From: Rutstroemia sp. NJR-2017a BVV2
Lineage: Eukaryota > Ascomycota > Leotiomycetes > Helotiales > Rutstroemiaceae
Length of the DNA: 64,000 bases
Reading direction: 5' to 3'
NCBI GenBank assembly: GCA_002946415.1
Contig: NJPS01000062.1
Location: forward strand, 310,001 to 374,000
Positions 1 through 11,920 of this stretch are shown here, piece by piece; position 1 is the first letter of the stretch; each line of letters begins with the position of its first letter. The notes under the pieces are model-generated. The model had not been told where the DNA came from. It saw only the letters and a program-made list of their open reading frames with translations, and searched no databases. Both the position numbers and the translations under genes were made by a program.

Positions 1-433
1 CCGTAATACAAGCAGCGCCTGCGCCATTATTTCCATTCGCATTACTAGCGCTATTTCCACCCGGAGCAAAAGAACAGTTTGTTCGTCCCCAGATTCTCCC
101 TTGCCAATCCGGACTAACAGATAAATTCTTCGTCTCTCCCGTCTCGAGCATAAATCCTCCCACACCAGGCCCTGTCCCTGCTTGCGTGCCAATCCCAGGC
201 CATAGCGGCTCCGGACACATATTGGTGACAACCAAAGGAACCGATCCATCTCTCTTCGTAGGAGGACCTTTCCTCACAGGTCTTTTAGGATCATAGTTTG
301 GTTTCCAGCGATCTCTACTGTGGAGAGACGCATCTGCTACAGGGAGTAGCGCCAGTAGAAACCCCGCCACGAGCAACTTCCGTGAAGTCGAGGAAGCTGA
401 TTTCCGTGCTCGGCTCGATTTCGTAGAGCTCAT
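1..433 (-). CDS. Thaumatin-like protein (secreted), partial at left window edge
   Basis: An open minus-strand frame runs off the left edge; about 144 N-terminal residues are visible. After a basic, Ser-rich start there is a hydrophobic signal-peptide core (LLVAGFLLALLPVADA, about residues 20-35) and a basic linker. Then the thaumatin-family opening appears: LVVTNMCPEPLWPGIGTQAG, followed by GFMLETGETKNLSV and DWQGRIWGRTNCSF. In this family these are the first beta strands and first conserved cysteines. Thaumatin-like proteins are secreted or wall-associated, and some bind or hydrolyse beta-1,3-glucan. A Gly/Asn/Ala-rich stretch sits just before the cut, where the family usually has the conserved ACxTGDC region. 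The start at 433 gives the best signal peptide; in-frame ATGs also exist at 448 and further upstream. The rest of the fold cannot be seen. Confidence 0.85.
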   Translation of the reverse strand, partial: MSSTKSSRARKSASSTSRKLLVAGFLLALLPVADASLHSRDRWKPNYDPKRPVRKGPPTKRDGSVPLVVTNMCPEPLWPGIGTQAGTGPGVGGFMLETGETKNLSVSPDWQGRIWGRTNCSFAPGGNSASNANGNNGAGAACIT

Positions 434-2280
434 TGTCGCTGTATGCATCCTTTCTTTCTGACATATACTCTGCGCTACCATATCTCCGTGTATCATTCAA
501 GATCGTGCGTGGTGTAAACAACCTTAACATAAAAAGTAAAGACGGGATAGGAAAAATAAGGTTAAAAGAAAACGGTCTCTTAGGGTCGGGTTGGTGGCCA
601 CGTTCCTTGATATCGCAAACCAAGATTCGGTTCGCCAAGAAAGAGAGAGAGAGAGATCGATATGGACCAACGAGACAGCGATGGTGGGGCAAAGGCAAAG
701 AAAGGGTCCTTGTAAGTTTAGATTCCCCCGAGCAAAGCGATATATTCAAAGAACTGCCCTACATCCAACATTCAGGAGACGACCTGCATCTCTGTGACGT
801 GACGTAAGGTACTGTGCGAATGGAAATGGTGGGGTGTGAATGGATGTTGTTGTTAGGGACAAGGGTCCGCGATCCTGATTTTCGATACCAGACAATCCTG
901 ATTTTGACGACAAGCCAGCCCTGTGCTGATCGTTGACCGAAAGAAGAGAAGAAAAGAGAAGAGAGAAAGAGAATCGACGCCGACTGATCTGAGGATGATA
1001 AGTCGACTAAAAAAGGAAAAGTAAACAAGCGCTCAATCGACGACTTTAAGGGAAAAAGCGAGTGGAAGGTGAGTTATCTAGCTAGCTATGAATGACTGGT
1101 AGTGTGAATATTATAGAAAGGAAGAGGTGGAGAGAACAAAAAGAGGTTGGAGTAAGAATGAAAGAATATCCTATCACGAAACAAGTACAGTATCCAGGTC
1201 GATAGGCAGCCAAACAAACAACTTACTATGGTAACTTACTACTTCCTATAAATAAAGTCGACTCTACTTGCTGCTCCATAAGTTAAAAGTAAGTTAAGTA
1301 TCTACAAGTCAGGTACGATGACGCAGAAAGGAAAGAGCTCGGCTAGTCCAACTCGCACGATTGGATATGCGCTCACGTTAACTTTACAGTGGAACTAAGG
1401 GCTTAACTTCGGGTGCTACCGCGAGCGTGCTACTGTACCGAATGGATGGGATGGGATGGAGCAACGAAGCGCTCCCGTCCGCAGGCGCCCGCTCTAAAGT
1501 AATTAAGGGACCTTGCTTTCGAACCCGTCCCGTCGAGACCCAATCGACGGCAATAGTAACGATGCTTGATTAGATCCGGCAAGTACAATAAATACAATTG
1601 AGAAATAAATATAGAACAGCTCCACACATCACATCAATATTCTTTCACCAGACAGAAGAACCACTCTCTCAGAAATCATATATCATTTTTCCACACTCAA
1701 CTGCCCGATACTTTAAGATACCCACTTTCTTTCCCTTTCCTTCTAAACTACGTACGTACGGTGTTGGTCCCCGATCCAATCATTAAAGTTGTTAAGAATC
1801 TTCCCTCGTTCCCATCTGGCATACACATTTATCCACCCATTGATTCCCTCACTCCTTCCCCATCACATCATCAACATCGTTATCATCCCCGGTAAATTTC
1901 GTAATGATCCTATCTGTCTGTCCATCACCCATCCTCCCATCCACTCATCAAATGTGTCTATACACACAACCAGATCCTCGTCGAGCACTCTAACCAACAT
2001 CACACGTCCTCACCTCACCTAGCAAAGTCTTCCCCTACTCTCTCCATCTACATCCGATCCCCTCGTCACCAAACCCATCTCCGAAATAAATCCCATCTCC
2101 CCCTCCCCAAAAATTCCTCTGAATCCCATCATCCATCCCTCGTCTCCGGCGCCGTAATATTGTAGATATATTTTTTCAACCCTCGAAAAAAATCCGCTAA
2201 AAATAACCAAAAACCAACCCCATCATCCAAAAAACCCATCGATCGCCATCAACTTTTTGCATTTGATAGATGAAAAGTGA
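434..2280. other. Intergenic region between thaumatin-like gene and Hsp70-like gene
   Basis: About 1.85 kb with no supported gene. The left part must hold the promoter of the thaumatin-like gene and the right part the 3' end of the Hsp70-like gene. Open frames here are short, overlap one another on both strands and lack recognisable motifs. The stretch from about 1800 to 2150 is C/T-rich on the plus strand. Confidence 0.6.
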
Positions 2281-4662
2281 TTATCTGAATCTGGACGTGC
2301 AACGACCCATAACTTCTCCTTGACAAACCAGCTCCGCGTTGAACTCCGATCCATCAAGGGTAAGGTAGATATCGAAGTACACACGGTAGAAAGTACCTTG
2401 CGGGGTGTCCATTCGCTCAAAGTCCTTTTCGAGGTTCTTGCGAGAGAGATCGGATGTGAGGGTGACGACTTCCTTGACACCTAGAAGATGCATTAGCAAA
2501 TAAGTTCATGAGGAGAGGATAAATGGAGACTTACGAGGATCCTTGGTATATTCAGGGCAGACATCGTCATCGCAAGCGTACAAGATGTCCTCATACATCA
2601 GAGTAGCTCCAGGAGCAACCTGTCGGAAGAAGGAAACCTTCACCGGCTCACCAATCTTGACTCTTTGACCCTTTTGCACGAAGATTTGTCGAGTGAACTT
2701 GCAGCGATCCTTGCCGTCAAGGGAAGGCACACGATAGGCCTCAGGATGATGTCCCTCCTTGAAAGGCTGAAGAGTTGCCATCAGGTAGTGACGACGAGCA
2801 ACACGGGATGTGACGATTCTTTCCGAAATACCAGCAGTGACAGCACCCTTAACGATAGCTGCTACGGAGTCCATAGGTCGAACAACCTTGGCTTGGAATT
2901 GAGGCGGTACGTGAAGCTTGATTTGTTGGAACAGATACTCCGAAGCACCGAAACCACCCACGACCAAAACATTCTGTAAAGTCCTGTTTTGTGCTTGGAT
3001 AGCAATGATTTGGTTTCGGACCAACTCCAAAATTCTGTTAACAACCGGTTCGAAACATTGCAAAATTTCTTCATTCGTGAAAGTCATGTAACCTTCCTCA
3101 ATGCCTGCTTCTGGGAACTCAGCCTCGATACCAACATCCACTGCCCATTTTTGGTTGTTGTTTCGGAAATCCGCCTTGATTCTGTTCTCGAAATCCATGA
3201 TACATTTAGCGTAGACCTTTCCAGCAGTTTTTGATCCTTCTGGTAACTTCATCTTTCGGATCTTAGTTCGCAGAATGTTACTGAAATTTCGGTTCAAAGC
3301 TGTAGATCCGCAGGAGTCACCAGAACCGGCCGTACACTCAGAAACCGTGAAAGGCTGTTCTTCTTCAACTTCATAAGCAATCAAATCGACAGTTCCACCA
3401 CCACAATCGACGATAAGGACAGCATCATGTATTTTAAGGTTCAGAAGACCAGTCTTCGAACAAAACAGCGCTGCAGCTTCCGGTTCGGTAATCAACGTCA
3501 ATCGGTTATCGTTCTCGTCGCGCAGGAATCCGGCTTGGATAGCAGCAGCTCTGGTCGCAGCCTTACCGGCATCGTTCCAAATGGCAGGTACTGTAAGATA
3601 GTATCGGATATCCCGTTCTTCTCTTGTGAAAACTTCACCCAAAGTCTTTTGTAATTGATTTCGCATAGCCTGTCTGAGCTTAAAGAGGTAGTCGGCGGCA
3701 ACATCGATTTCGGACTTTCCCGGGGGAAGCGGAGGAAGGTTGATAGGATCGATATATGTGTTACCGGAAAGCATCAGTTGAAGCTTGAACCACTCTACCT
3801 TTTGCACACCTGGCTTTGGGTAACCAGTGGGCGCCAAGGCATCTGCGATATCAGGACCCCAACCAACGACTTTCTGGTATTGATCGTAGTAAAGGACAGT
3901 AGGAATCTAGTATAGTCAGTATCGTGTCAAAACAAAAACCATCCTCTTGGAAAGTCGTACCTTCTGCTTTGTATACGATCCTGCACCGGGCCATTCTGTA
4001 ATAATATCTTCTTTAGCGCCAGTGTTGGTCGCGAAAGCGAAAGCTACACCGGAGAAAGTAGTTCCCTATCGGATATATTAGTCTTGCAGATCGGATAATT
4101 GATGAGGTTATCATGCGCTTACAAAATCAATACCGACGATGAGCTGAGCTTTGCTCTTCCCAGCCCCTTCAACCTCGACGGCATTGTGTCTGTTACCATA
4201 TTGCGCGCCCGGCGGACCTTGCATAGGAGCACCGCCGGCGCCGTACTGAGGAGGGAGATATTGCGGCGGGCCTGCAGGCGGCGGTGGTCCTCCCATGCCG
4301 CCTTGGTGAGGATGAGTTGGAGGATAGCCGCCGGTAGCAGCAGTATTAATCGGAGGTGGACCACCCATCATTTGTGTTGGAGGGGTTCGTGGAGTTCCTT
4401 GTGCCATAGGACTGGTCGTGCGAGGCGTATATTGATTTGAATAACTCGGCGGTCGTACGCCAGCACCACCTGAGTGATTCATAGGGAGACTGGCAGTAGA
4501 TGAAGAAGCAGTTTGTGTTGGAGGAGAAGGTTGGCCGGCTAATTGAGAAAGTTGTGGCAAGGAAGAAGTGGGGTTTTGAGGGATCGTAGAGATATTGTTT
4601 GCACTCGATTTGCGTTTGGAACCGAACCCAAGGCTTTTGAAGCGGGCGTTCATAGAACTCAT
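2281..4662 (-). CDS. Hsp70-like (HSPA12-type) ATPase with proline-rich N-terminus
   Basis: Four exons: 4662-4123, 4065-3961, 3906-2535 and 2480-2281, giving 738 aa. All introns are GT-AG and the phases join. Residues 1 to about 165 are a low-complexity Ser/Pro/Gly/Gln-rich region (repeated GGPPP, PPQYLPPQYG). The actin-like ATPase fold follows: phosphate-1 VGIDFGTTFSGVAFAF (about 174-189, split by intron 1), connect-1 TVPAIWNDAGKAATRAA (about 320-336), TEPEAAAL, phosphate-2 LIVDCGGGTVDLIAYEV (about 379-395), and the adenosine motif VLVVGGFGASEYL. There is no classical DnaK substrate-binding domain with lid, as in the HSPA12 branch common in filamentous fungi. The client and pathway are unknown, so a chaperone-like role is inference. 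The proline-rich head seems longer than in related proteins and may be a disordered targeting or interaction segment. Confidence 0.9.
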
Positions 4663-7600
4663 AAGGATCTAGGAAGGGTTATATGTTTAAGCGGGCAGCT
4701 TTTCTCTTTTAGAAAGGAAAAAGGCAAAAGGAGGGGGGTGGAGGTGAGGTGAGGTGAGAAGGCGTCGAAGGAATTGATGCGATGAACTCCCGTCGCCTGT
4801 CTTGTCAGCCAACCTATTGATTGTCGCTAGCAAACTAGCGACCTGGGGCTGAGTTTCAATCGAGGTTCTCTGACCTGGTCCGAAGGATTTTGGGTGTAAA
4901 GGTGTTGTGACATGAAATCTGCAGGAACAAAGTACCTAGGTAAAGAAAGTGGCTCTGTATTTTGGAAGTCGTAGTTTTCAGTATGTTGCCGACCGTAACG
5001 AGTTGGTCGCAGCAAAGCAGCTTAAAAACAAAGAGAGCGAGTATTCCACGCGGAGTAGTTTTAGATTGCTGATGAATAATTATATGTGTGGATGGACGGT
5101 AGGTAAAATTGGGTCTCAAGGCTGATGGTCTGAAAGAATAGAAGCAGTAAGATGGACGCTTTGCTTTGCCTGTATTATGGTGGCTAGGTAGGGCAGGTGG
5201 CAGATGGCAGATGGCAGATAGCAGATAGCAGTATGGGGAAAGAAGGTTTTGTATTTGCGCGATACGACTTGATGTGATATGGGGTTGTAGAGCAGTGGTG
5301 GTAGTAGTAGCGGTGGATTGACTGATTGATTAAGAGCTTTGGCTACTGTGGGTGGAGGGTGGAGGGTGGAGCGTGAAGCGTGGACCATGGACCATGGGCT
5401 GACAGTTGCGCGCAGTAGTGTAGCGATAGTGAAAAGTAGAAAGCTTTCAAGGCTGGCGCAGGCTTTGTTCTCCGTCTAAATGTCCAAATGTTTGGGATTG
5501 TCTTGCCTATGCAGCGGCAGCGGGAGCTCTCTTTTACCGCCTATCATGGAAAAGATAACCCAATCTGGTGGGGGGAAAGGGGGCAGACACACAAAACAGG
5601 TGACTATTCGGTCAGTCCGAGATTGCAGTCAAAATTGTATGGTGGTGTGGTACGGTCGTACAAATATTAAAGATCTTCTCGAACCGAAGGATTTTTTTCA
5701 TTCAGGAATGAACAGAGTCTTCCAGAAGCATCTCCAAGTTGCAGATGTGTGTGTCTCTGAACGAAGTGTGGATCGTTTGGGGGAATGGGGAAGAGGGTGA
5801 GGGGATTTCTGAAGCAAGCAGCAACAACATCCATCAGCAACAGCAACACCAGTCAAAGACAGTAAGTGATATTCCTAACCGACGAATGGGAACCCTATCT
5901 CGTTGTACAAACAAACGCCAACAACACCAGTGGATAGTGGCTTCGTGGAGAAAAAGGAAATAGGAAAATACTCAGCCTCAGTAACTGCATTTTCGTACTT
6001 AAGCATACCTACCTAGCTCTTAGAATCTACCTATGGAAGCACCAGGAGGCACAGCCCTAAAGTCCTGTCTGCATTCAAATTGGGCAACATCAGGCTCGGG
6101 CTGTTTTGCATGTTAACATAGAAAAATCTGCCTTGTGGATAGCTTCCAAGACTTCGAGTTCCTTCCTGGACCTGGTTTTGAGTAGAAATGGAAAAGCTGG
6201 AGCTTCACCGTTCATGTTTAATTCGATTCCTTGACCTAACAAGCCGGAAGCCTTCCCCCCCCAACCCGCGGATTTCTAATACTCATACAGTCTACAGTAA
6301 AAGTAGAAGTCCGTCGTTTTGCGTAACTTATCCTTGGCGCTGGACGATTTTTGATACAGCGTGGCCAGTTTACGAGACCCTTCTGGACCTCGTTCTGTTG
6401 GTCTTTCAGCCCCCAATCCCAAGCGCTATTACCTCGACGCGATACGATTGGTCTGCTTGACCGCTCAGATCCACGGACCCTGGATGATTACACAAGACGA
6501 GAAGCTTTCTGAAGCATCAAGGGATGCATGGGATTTGAGGATAAGTGCAAGCAAGAGTGGCCCGTTTGATTTCAAACCCTTTGGCCGGTAGACGGCATGG
6601 AATCATCTTTCATGCGTTCCGGATCTCTTACCTATGTGAGCTTTACGGTAGTGATACGAACGAACGACATTGTACTGTCCATACGAAGAAAGCTGTGGAA
6701 TCGCCGACACGTGGAATCAGCACTATTTCATGGAGGACAAATGAGAAATCAGAGATAATTAGCGGAGGAAGGATGACCAAATTTTTATATTACCATGTCG
6801 ACCGGATGGCGATTTCGACAACCCATCAGGAACACCGAGTTAATTTTCCATGGTGATGCGCATCCAGCATTCTCTCCCCAGCCTTGCGATAGTACCACCT
6901 CGGTCGGTATCAAAAACCATCCATGTAGGCCAGGCCCAGCAAAGCATGAGGGAGTTCGGGAGCAGGAAACGGCACAGTTGGCCCCGTCTTCGGTGTGCCT
7001 ACGACGACCGTCTCGTCCCGGGAATTGCTTTGCTCTAAGACAACCTTCCGGATCCCTACCGTAGCAGCTTTTGACAACAGACGTCTGGGGTTTACGAGGC
7101 GGGACTCTGGGTGTGCGAAATGCCACTAATTAGTTCCATTGCTTCGTGATGTCAGATCCGGAAGCAGAGAAGGAGACATTCCCGCAGGTACAACCGCATC
7201 GCAGGGACGGCTATTGAACTACATACGGCAAGCTTACGAGATGGGTGGTGACGGCTGAGGTAGGTAGTATTTTCTTCATATTTGTACTGTTATTAAATCC
7301 TGGGTGTGGATGATCCCTTGGCCTGTGTGGGTTCTTGGTAGACACTTTTCTCTACTCGTACGGACAAGCCATCCCCTCGGTATGCGCAATGGTGTGACAC
7401 GAACTGCGGGACGATCAATATATGTTCATGAGTCCGGGCGAGGTATATGGTGAAACGATAAGCAACAAGTGAGGGGTCGTCTGAGAAAGAAGCATAGGTA
7501 AGACTGCTTCAACTGAGTTTGTAGAAGTTGCTGGGAAGAATAAGAAGACCAGGTAAGTGGTAAGTGGTAAGTGTTAAGTGTAGTCAGCGGCCAACCCGCC

Positions 7601-8129
7601 TCGCCAGCAGTCCACTTTCTTGTAACCTTATATCCTCACAATTCAACACTCTCCCAGTGCTTATGAGACACCTCTTCGAAAATGCCATGCTGTCCAGGTC
7701 CGGGACCAGCCAGAGAGAGTTTAAATGGATTCTGGGGAAACAAACCTCCGTAGGTGGGAACAGAAGAGCCAATGAATGAGCACACGCAGCGGAGCTTGGA
7801 GCTCTTACAAGTACACACACCTTTGGAGCTTTGATGAAATTGGATGCACGTTCCTTAACCACTTTTCATATTTCGTACTTCGTAGCATTAACTTAAGTTA
7901 ACGTTACCACTTGTATTATTCCCAGCCACCACCGCACGCCAGGGCCAGCTTTTATTTTGCATTGGGTCATAGGCATGGATGATGGATGTACTGGTGGGTG
8001 CGTTGAGCTGTCCCCGCCAAAACTACAGTCGATGATGGCCATGGTCTCAGCCAGATAAGAATAAGAAATGTAGAGAATCATATTTTCTTTTTACCACAAA
8101 CCCTCCTCTGTACATATATCCGACCGAGA
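4663..8129. other. Long gene-poor intergenic region
   Basis: About 3.5 kb with no convincing gene. Open frames are all under about 115 codons, overlap in several frames and show no motif or splice-linked extension. Short tandem structure is present: repeats of the word GCAGATG/GCAGATA near 5195-5235, GGGTGGA near 5348-5370, and GTAAGTG near 7552-7580. One copy of the recurrent word TACTTCGTA lies at 7876-7884. Confidence 0.55.
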
Positions 8130-8354
8130 ATGTGTATAAGTTTCCTCTTCAAGCAAATCCAATTACTATCCTTCAGTCCGAATGTGGTGGTAAATGTCCA
8201 TGTCCATGTTACACCGCAGCCGCAATTGGAGAAGCTTCAACCGCAATTGTCAGCGCCCCTTCCATCGGATCCGACACCAACTGCAGCCACATCCACTAGC
8301 GTCGAAGGGGAATGCAAACCTAGTCGGGAGCAAGAAGAGCAGAAGGGAGAGCAA

Positions 8355-8385
<31 letters not shown>

Positions 8386-8498
8386 GGCGAGAATTAGGAC
8401 AAAAACAAGCTGTGGAACAAAAAGGAGGAGATCGAGGGAAAAGTCTAATCTTTCGGAACGGATTTGCTTATGACAGCGAAGAGGAGGAGTCGGATTGA
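8130..8498 (+). CDS. Hypothetical small acidic Glu/Gln-rich protein (uncertain)
   Basis: A 122-codon frame. The N-terminal 30 residues are hydrophobic and unconvincing. The middle is Pro/Gln/Thr-rich, followed by an Arg/Glu segment with an EQ dipeptide run (about residues 70-86) encoded by a GAGCAG hexamer repeat. The tail, SLIFRNGFAYDSEEEESD, has the look of a real acidic C-terminus. No family is recognised. A genuine gene might start downstream of this ATG or have an upstream exon. The simple repeat alone could have created the open frame, so this stays a weak call. Confidence 0.3.
8348..8388 (+). repeat. Hexanucleotide GAGCAG microsatellite
   Basis: About six to seven near-perfect copies of GAGCAG (some GAGCAA). 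In the candidate frame starting at 8130 this encodes alternating Glu-Gln. Confidence 0.8.
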
Positions 8499-10143
8499 AG
8501 TTGGCCGATGTAAACCGCACGGATCGGGAACAGGTGTTTGAGGAGGGGACATTTGGCCTTTCCTTTGCTGGAGTCTCGTCCTTTGGCTATTCTCAATTCT
8601 AAACTGTCGTCATCGCCCGCTTTCCGCCCGTGCACTTGACTTGAACATTTTACCTGCCCAAACCTGGGTACAAACAATACAATATCACGACAAACCGTCA
8701 ACCTTCCCCGCTCGAGGAATCCCACCTTCACCAACCTCCCAACAGCAGACCACACCAGACGAATCACGAAGCATATATAAAGAACACTAATCCGAGTACT
8801 TGATAGCAAAAGGCCGATTCTCTTCTTACCCTTCGACTGGGGAAACTGCGGGATAAGTTTCAAAAGCAAGCCAGTAACTTAAATTCTCCAGAAAATCTCT
8901 AACTTTTCAATCTCGGAGTCCCCCTCATTGACTAAATCCATTCCTCGTTTTCTCCATATATCCATCCACAACAACTTTCGTCTGGAACACACGAGATACA
9001 AGGAAGACGGAGAGGGAAAAGGCGCTTTTGTGCACGAGATATACTTTCCACAAACTATCTCCCCCTAGGTAGTACATGCGATGCTGATGCGGCTGCTGTT
9101 GTGGTTGTAGAGTGCACTTACGTCGTACTTGATTGCAATTCGCGCTCGACCTTCATCGAAACGTCTGAAATTCTGAATCGATTCGATTGCACGGGTGCAC
9201 GGGTACGGACATATCCCCTCTCACGGCTAGACGCAGTCCATGCACCATTACAACATCTTTTCATCTTTTTCATGACCACCACCATCACCATCCCATTCAC
9301 ATACCACGGACCACACACGAATGTTACTTGGTTCTTGACCGTATCGCGATTGACCTGGATATCATAAAACGTTCATTGGATTCCTTTGAGCTCCTCCTTG
9401 TTCCCATCTTCCCTTTGTTGCTTGATCCTGCCTGGGTAGCAGCGCGCTCCGCATAATACCGCAAAGACGGCCCTTTTTCTCAGACAGCCAGACCAAGCCA
9501 ACGGAAAACAACCAACCAACGTCCTCCTTTTGACTCGGGAAGGTGGGGAAATTGGAAGCGAAATCCTGCCCCTCCAACTCCAACTTTCCCACGATTACAC
9601 GGATAACTCGATTGCCATTTTTTGCTGCCCCGCCAAGTTGGCTGTTAACCTCCCCCATCTTAACCAAAATTACGTCCTCAATCAGCAAGGGCGCCCCGCC
9701 CGACCATTTCAATTCTTTGAAGAGAATTCCTTCAAATTCCTCAATCTCTTCCTCTCCTTCTTCAACATCTATCTCTACTTCTATTCCGTCTTCTCCGACG
9801 ACAATTGACAAACTCAACAACATCCCTTTGCCCTTCTTTAAAGCTCACAAGCTCTCCCGTTCAAGCCCTATCAGCCTCGTACATTTAGCCTCTGCCACAT
9901 TCTTAATTATTATCTTGGTAAGATGATCACGAGTGCACCCAATTTTGCTTCGGTGGGCTGACTTCTCAAAACTAGATTGTACAATTTCTATTCACTGACG
10001 AGCATTCGTGGACTCCCTACTCGAGATCCCCTCAACCATATTCCCCAACATCATACTCGCCTCGAGCCAACATCTTAGATCAAGGCACCTGCGAATCACC
10101 GCATCCTTTTCCTACCGAAGCGCCGATATCGAGACCACACAAG
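8499..10143. other. Upstream region of the glucokinase gene
   Basis: About 1.6 kb leading into the glucokinase start. From about 9200 on it is C/T-rich on the plus strand (for example 9715-9830), typical of fungal promoters and 5' leaders. Frames of 127 codons on the plus strand and 153 codons on the minus strand overlap here, but both follow the compositional bias and show no family features. Confidence 0.5.
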
Positions 10144-11920
10144 ATGTCTTTGTTGGCAGAATCAAAGCGCGTAGCCGCTGAGTTCGAGTTTACGGATGAT
10201 GATGTGCGCAAAAATGTCGAGGAGTTCATTGCGGAGATGAGTGCGTCTTTTTCCCGATGAGCATAATTGGAGCATCGAACTGACATGCGAGCAGATGAGG
10301 GTTTGGCAAAGAATGCCACAAACATGAGTCAGATTCCTACATACGTCACTGGAGTCCCGAACGGAACAGAAAAGGTTAGAAATAATGTGCCGCCAAATAC
10401 TCCCAAACATAACTAACTCATGTTAGGGACTATATCTGGCTGTAGATCTTGGAGGAACCAATTTCCGAGTCTGCTCTATTCAATTGCATGGAGATACGAC
10501 ATTCAGTCTTACACAATCGAAAGTTCCGATACCGCGCGAGTTGATGTTGGCTAAGACTGCTTCCGACCTCTTTTCATTCCTTGCAAAACAAATTGAGTTA
10601 TTCCTTAAGAAACATCATGAAGACCATTTCGACGCCCACATTAGACGACGACAGACTGTCAGCACTCCAGAAGGATACAGGGATGAGCACATCTTCAGAC
10701 TTGGTTTCACATTCAGTTTCCCAGTTCACCAAATTGGTATCAACAGAGGAACCCTGATCAGATGGACCAAAGGTTTTGATATCCCTGATGCGGTAGGACA
10801 AGATGTTTGCGCATTGCTACAGAAGGAAATTGATAAACTCCGCCTACCCGTCAAGGTTGCTGCTCTCGTTAATGACACTGTCGGAACGCTAATGGCAAGA
10901 TCATACACTTCTCCTGGAAAGACAAAGACATTACTGGGAGCCATCTTCGGTACCGGAACCAACGGAGCTTATGTTGAAAAACTTGAAAGGCTCACCAAAA
11001 CCGTGGAGGGAGTATTCGACAAGTCAAGCGGTGAAATGGTTGTCAACACCGAATGGGGCTCTTTCGATAACGGTCTGAAAGTGCTACCTAACACTATTTA
11101 CGATCAGATTCTTGACAGAGATAGTGTTAATCCTGGCATTCAAATGTTCGAGAAGCGAGTCTCGGGTATGTTCTTGGGCGAGATTCTCCGCACAGTTTTG
11201 GTAGAGATGTTGAAGAGACCAAATGTCCATCTTTTCAGCGACCTCAACTCGGCCTCGAACGATTACTCCTCCACAACCACGATTGACGAGAAGGGACCAC
11301 TCTTCAAACAATGGGCAGTCGATAGCTCGATCCTCTCTATTGCCGAAGCCGATAACAGTATCGGTCTCCGCGTTCTCCGTCAGGAAATTGAGAAATCTCT
11401 TGGTGTTTCCGCAGCTTCTCTAGAAGATGCTCAAACCGTCAAGGAAATCGCCCACGCCATTGGCAAGCGTGCAGCCCGTCTCGCAGGTGTCGCCATCGGT
11501 GCCATCGTCCTACAAACCGGCCGTCTCGAAGCTGTCGCTCCCCCCAAACCCAAATCCACCGCCGAAATCGTCGATGATGTTAAAGCTGGCAATCTCAGCG
11601 AAGCTGCGTCTGCTACAGCAAGCAAACTTGCGGATACAGCGGGCGTGGTCAATGAAGAAGATATTGTCGATATTGGAGTGGATGGCTCGTTGGTCGAATT
11701 CTACCCGGGCTTTGAGGAGTATGTGAGAGAGGCGCTGAGGACAATGGAGGGTATTGGTGCGGCGGGTGAGAGGAGAATCAGGATTGGTATTGCGAAGGAT
11801 GGGAGTGGTGTGGGTGCGGCGCTGATTGCACTGGTGGCGGCGAGGATGGAGAAGCAGCAGACGCCGGATGATTATTTTAGGGATTTGAGATCGAAGTATG
11901 GGGGTGCGGTTGGGAAGTAG
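10144..11920 (+). CDS. glkA: Glucokinase (hexokinase family)
   Basis: Three exons: 10144-10240, 10295-10374 and 10427-11920, giving 556 aa. The enzyme phosphorylates glucose at C6 with ATP, the first cytosolic step of glycolysis. Visible motifs: phosphate-1 LAVDLGGTNFRVC (about 63-75), sugar-binding LGFTFSFPVHQIGINRGTLI with WTKGF (about 151-176), the catalytic Asp in VNDTVGTL (about residue 209), GTGTNGAYVE (about 234-243), NTEWGSF (about 266-272), and the C-terminal nucleotide motif GVDGSLVEFYPGF. The sequence resembles fungal glucokinases more than hexokinases. About 42 Ala/Lys/Asp-rich residues (roughly 11531-11665) sit between the GRLEAV strand and GVDGSLVEF. This segment looks like an insertion in a surface loop and partly explains the length above the usual 490-500 aa. 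Confidence 0.93.

Noticed and set aside
315..749. 144-codon minus-strand frame overlapping the thaumatin-like gene
   Set aside because: It lies in a different phase from the frame carrying the signal peptide and thaumatin motifs; its residues follow no family.
9362..9926. Overlapping frames of 153 (minus) and 127 (plus) codons upstream of glucokinase
   Set aside because: Both arise from the same C/T-rich leader; neither has motifs or splice-supported extension.
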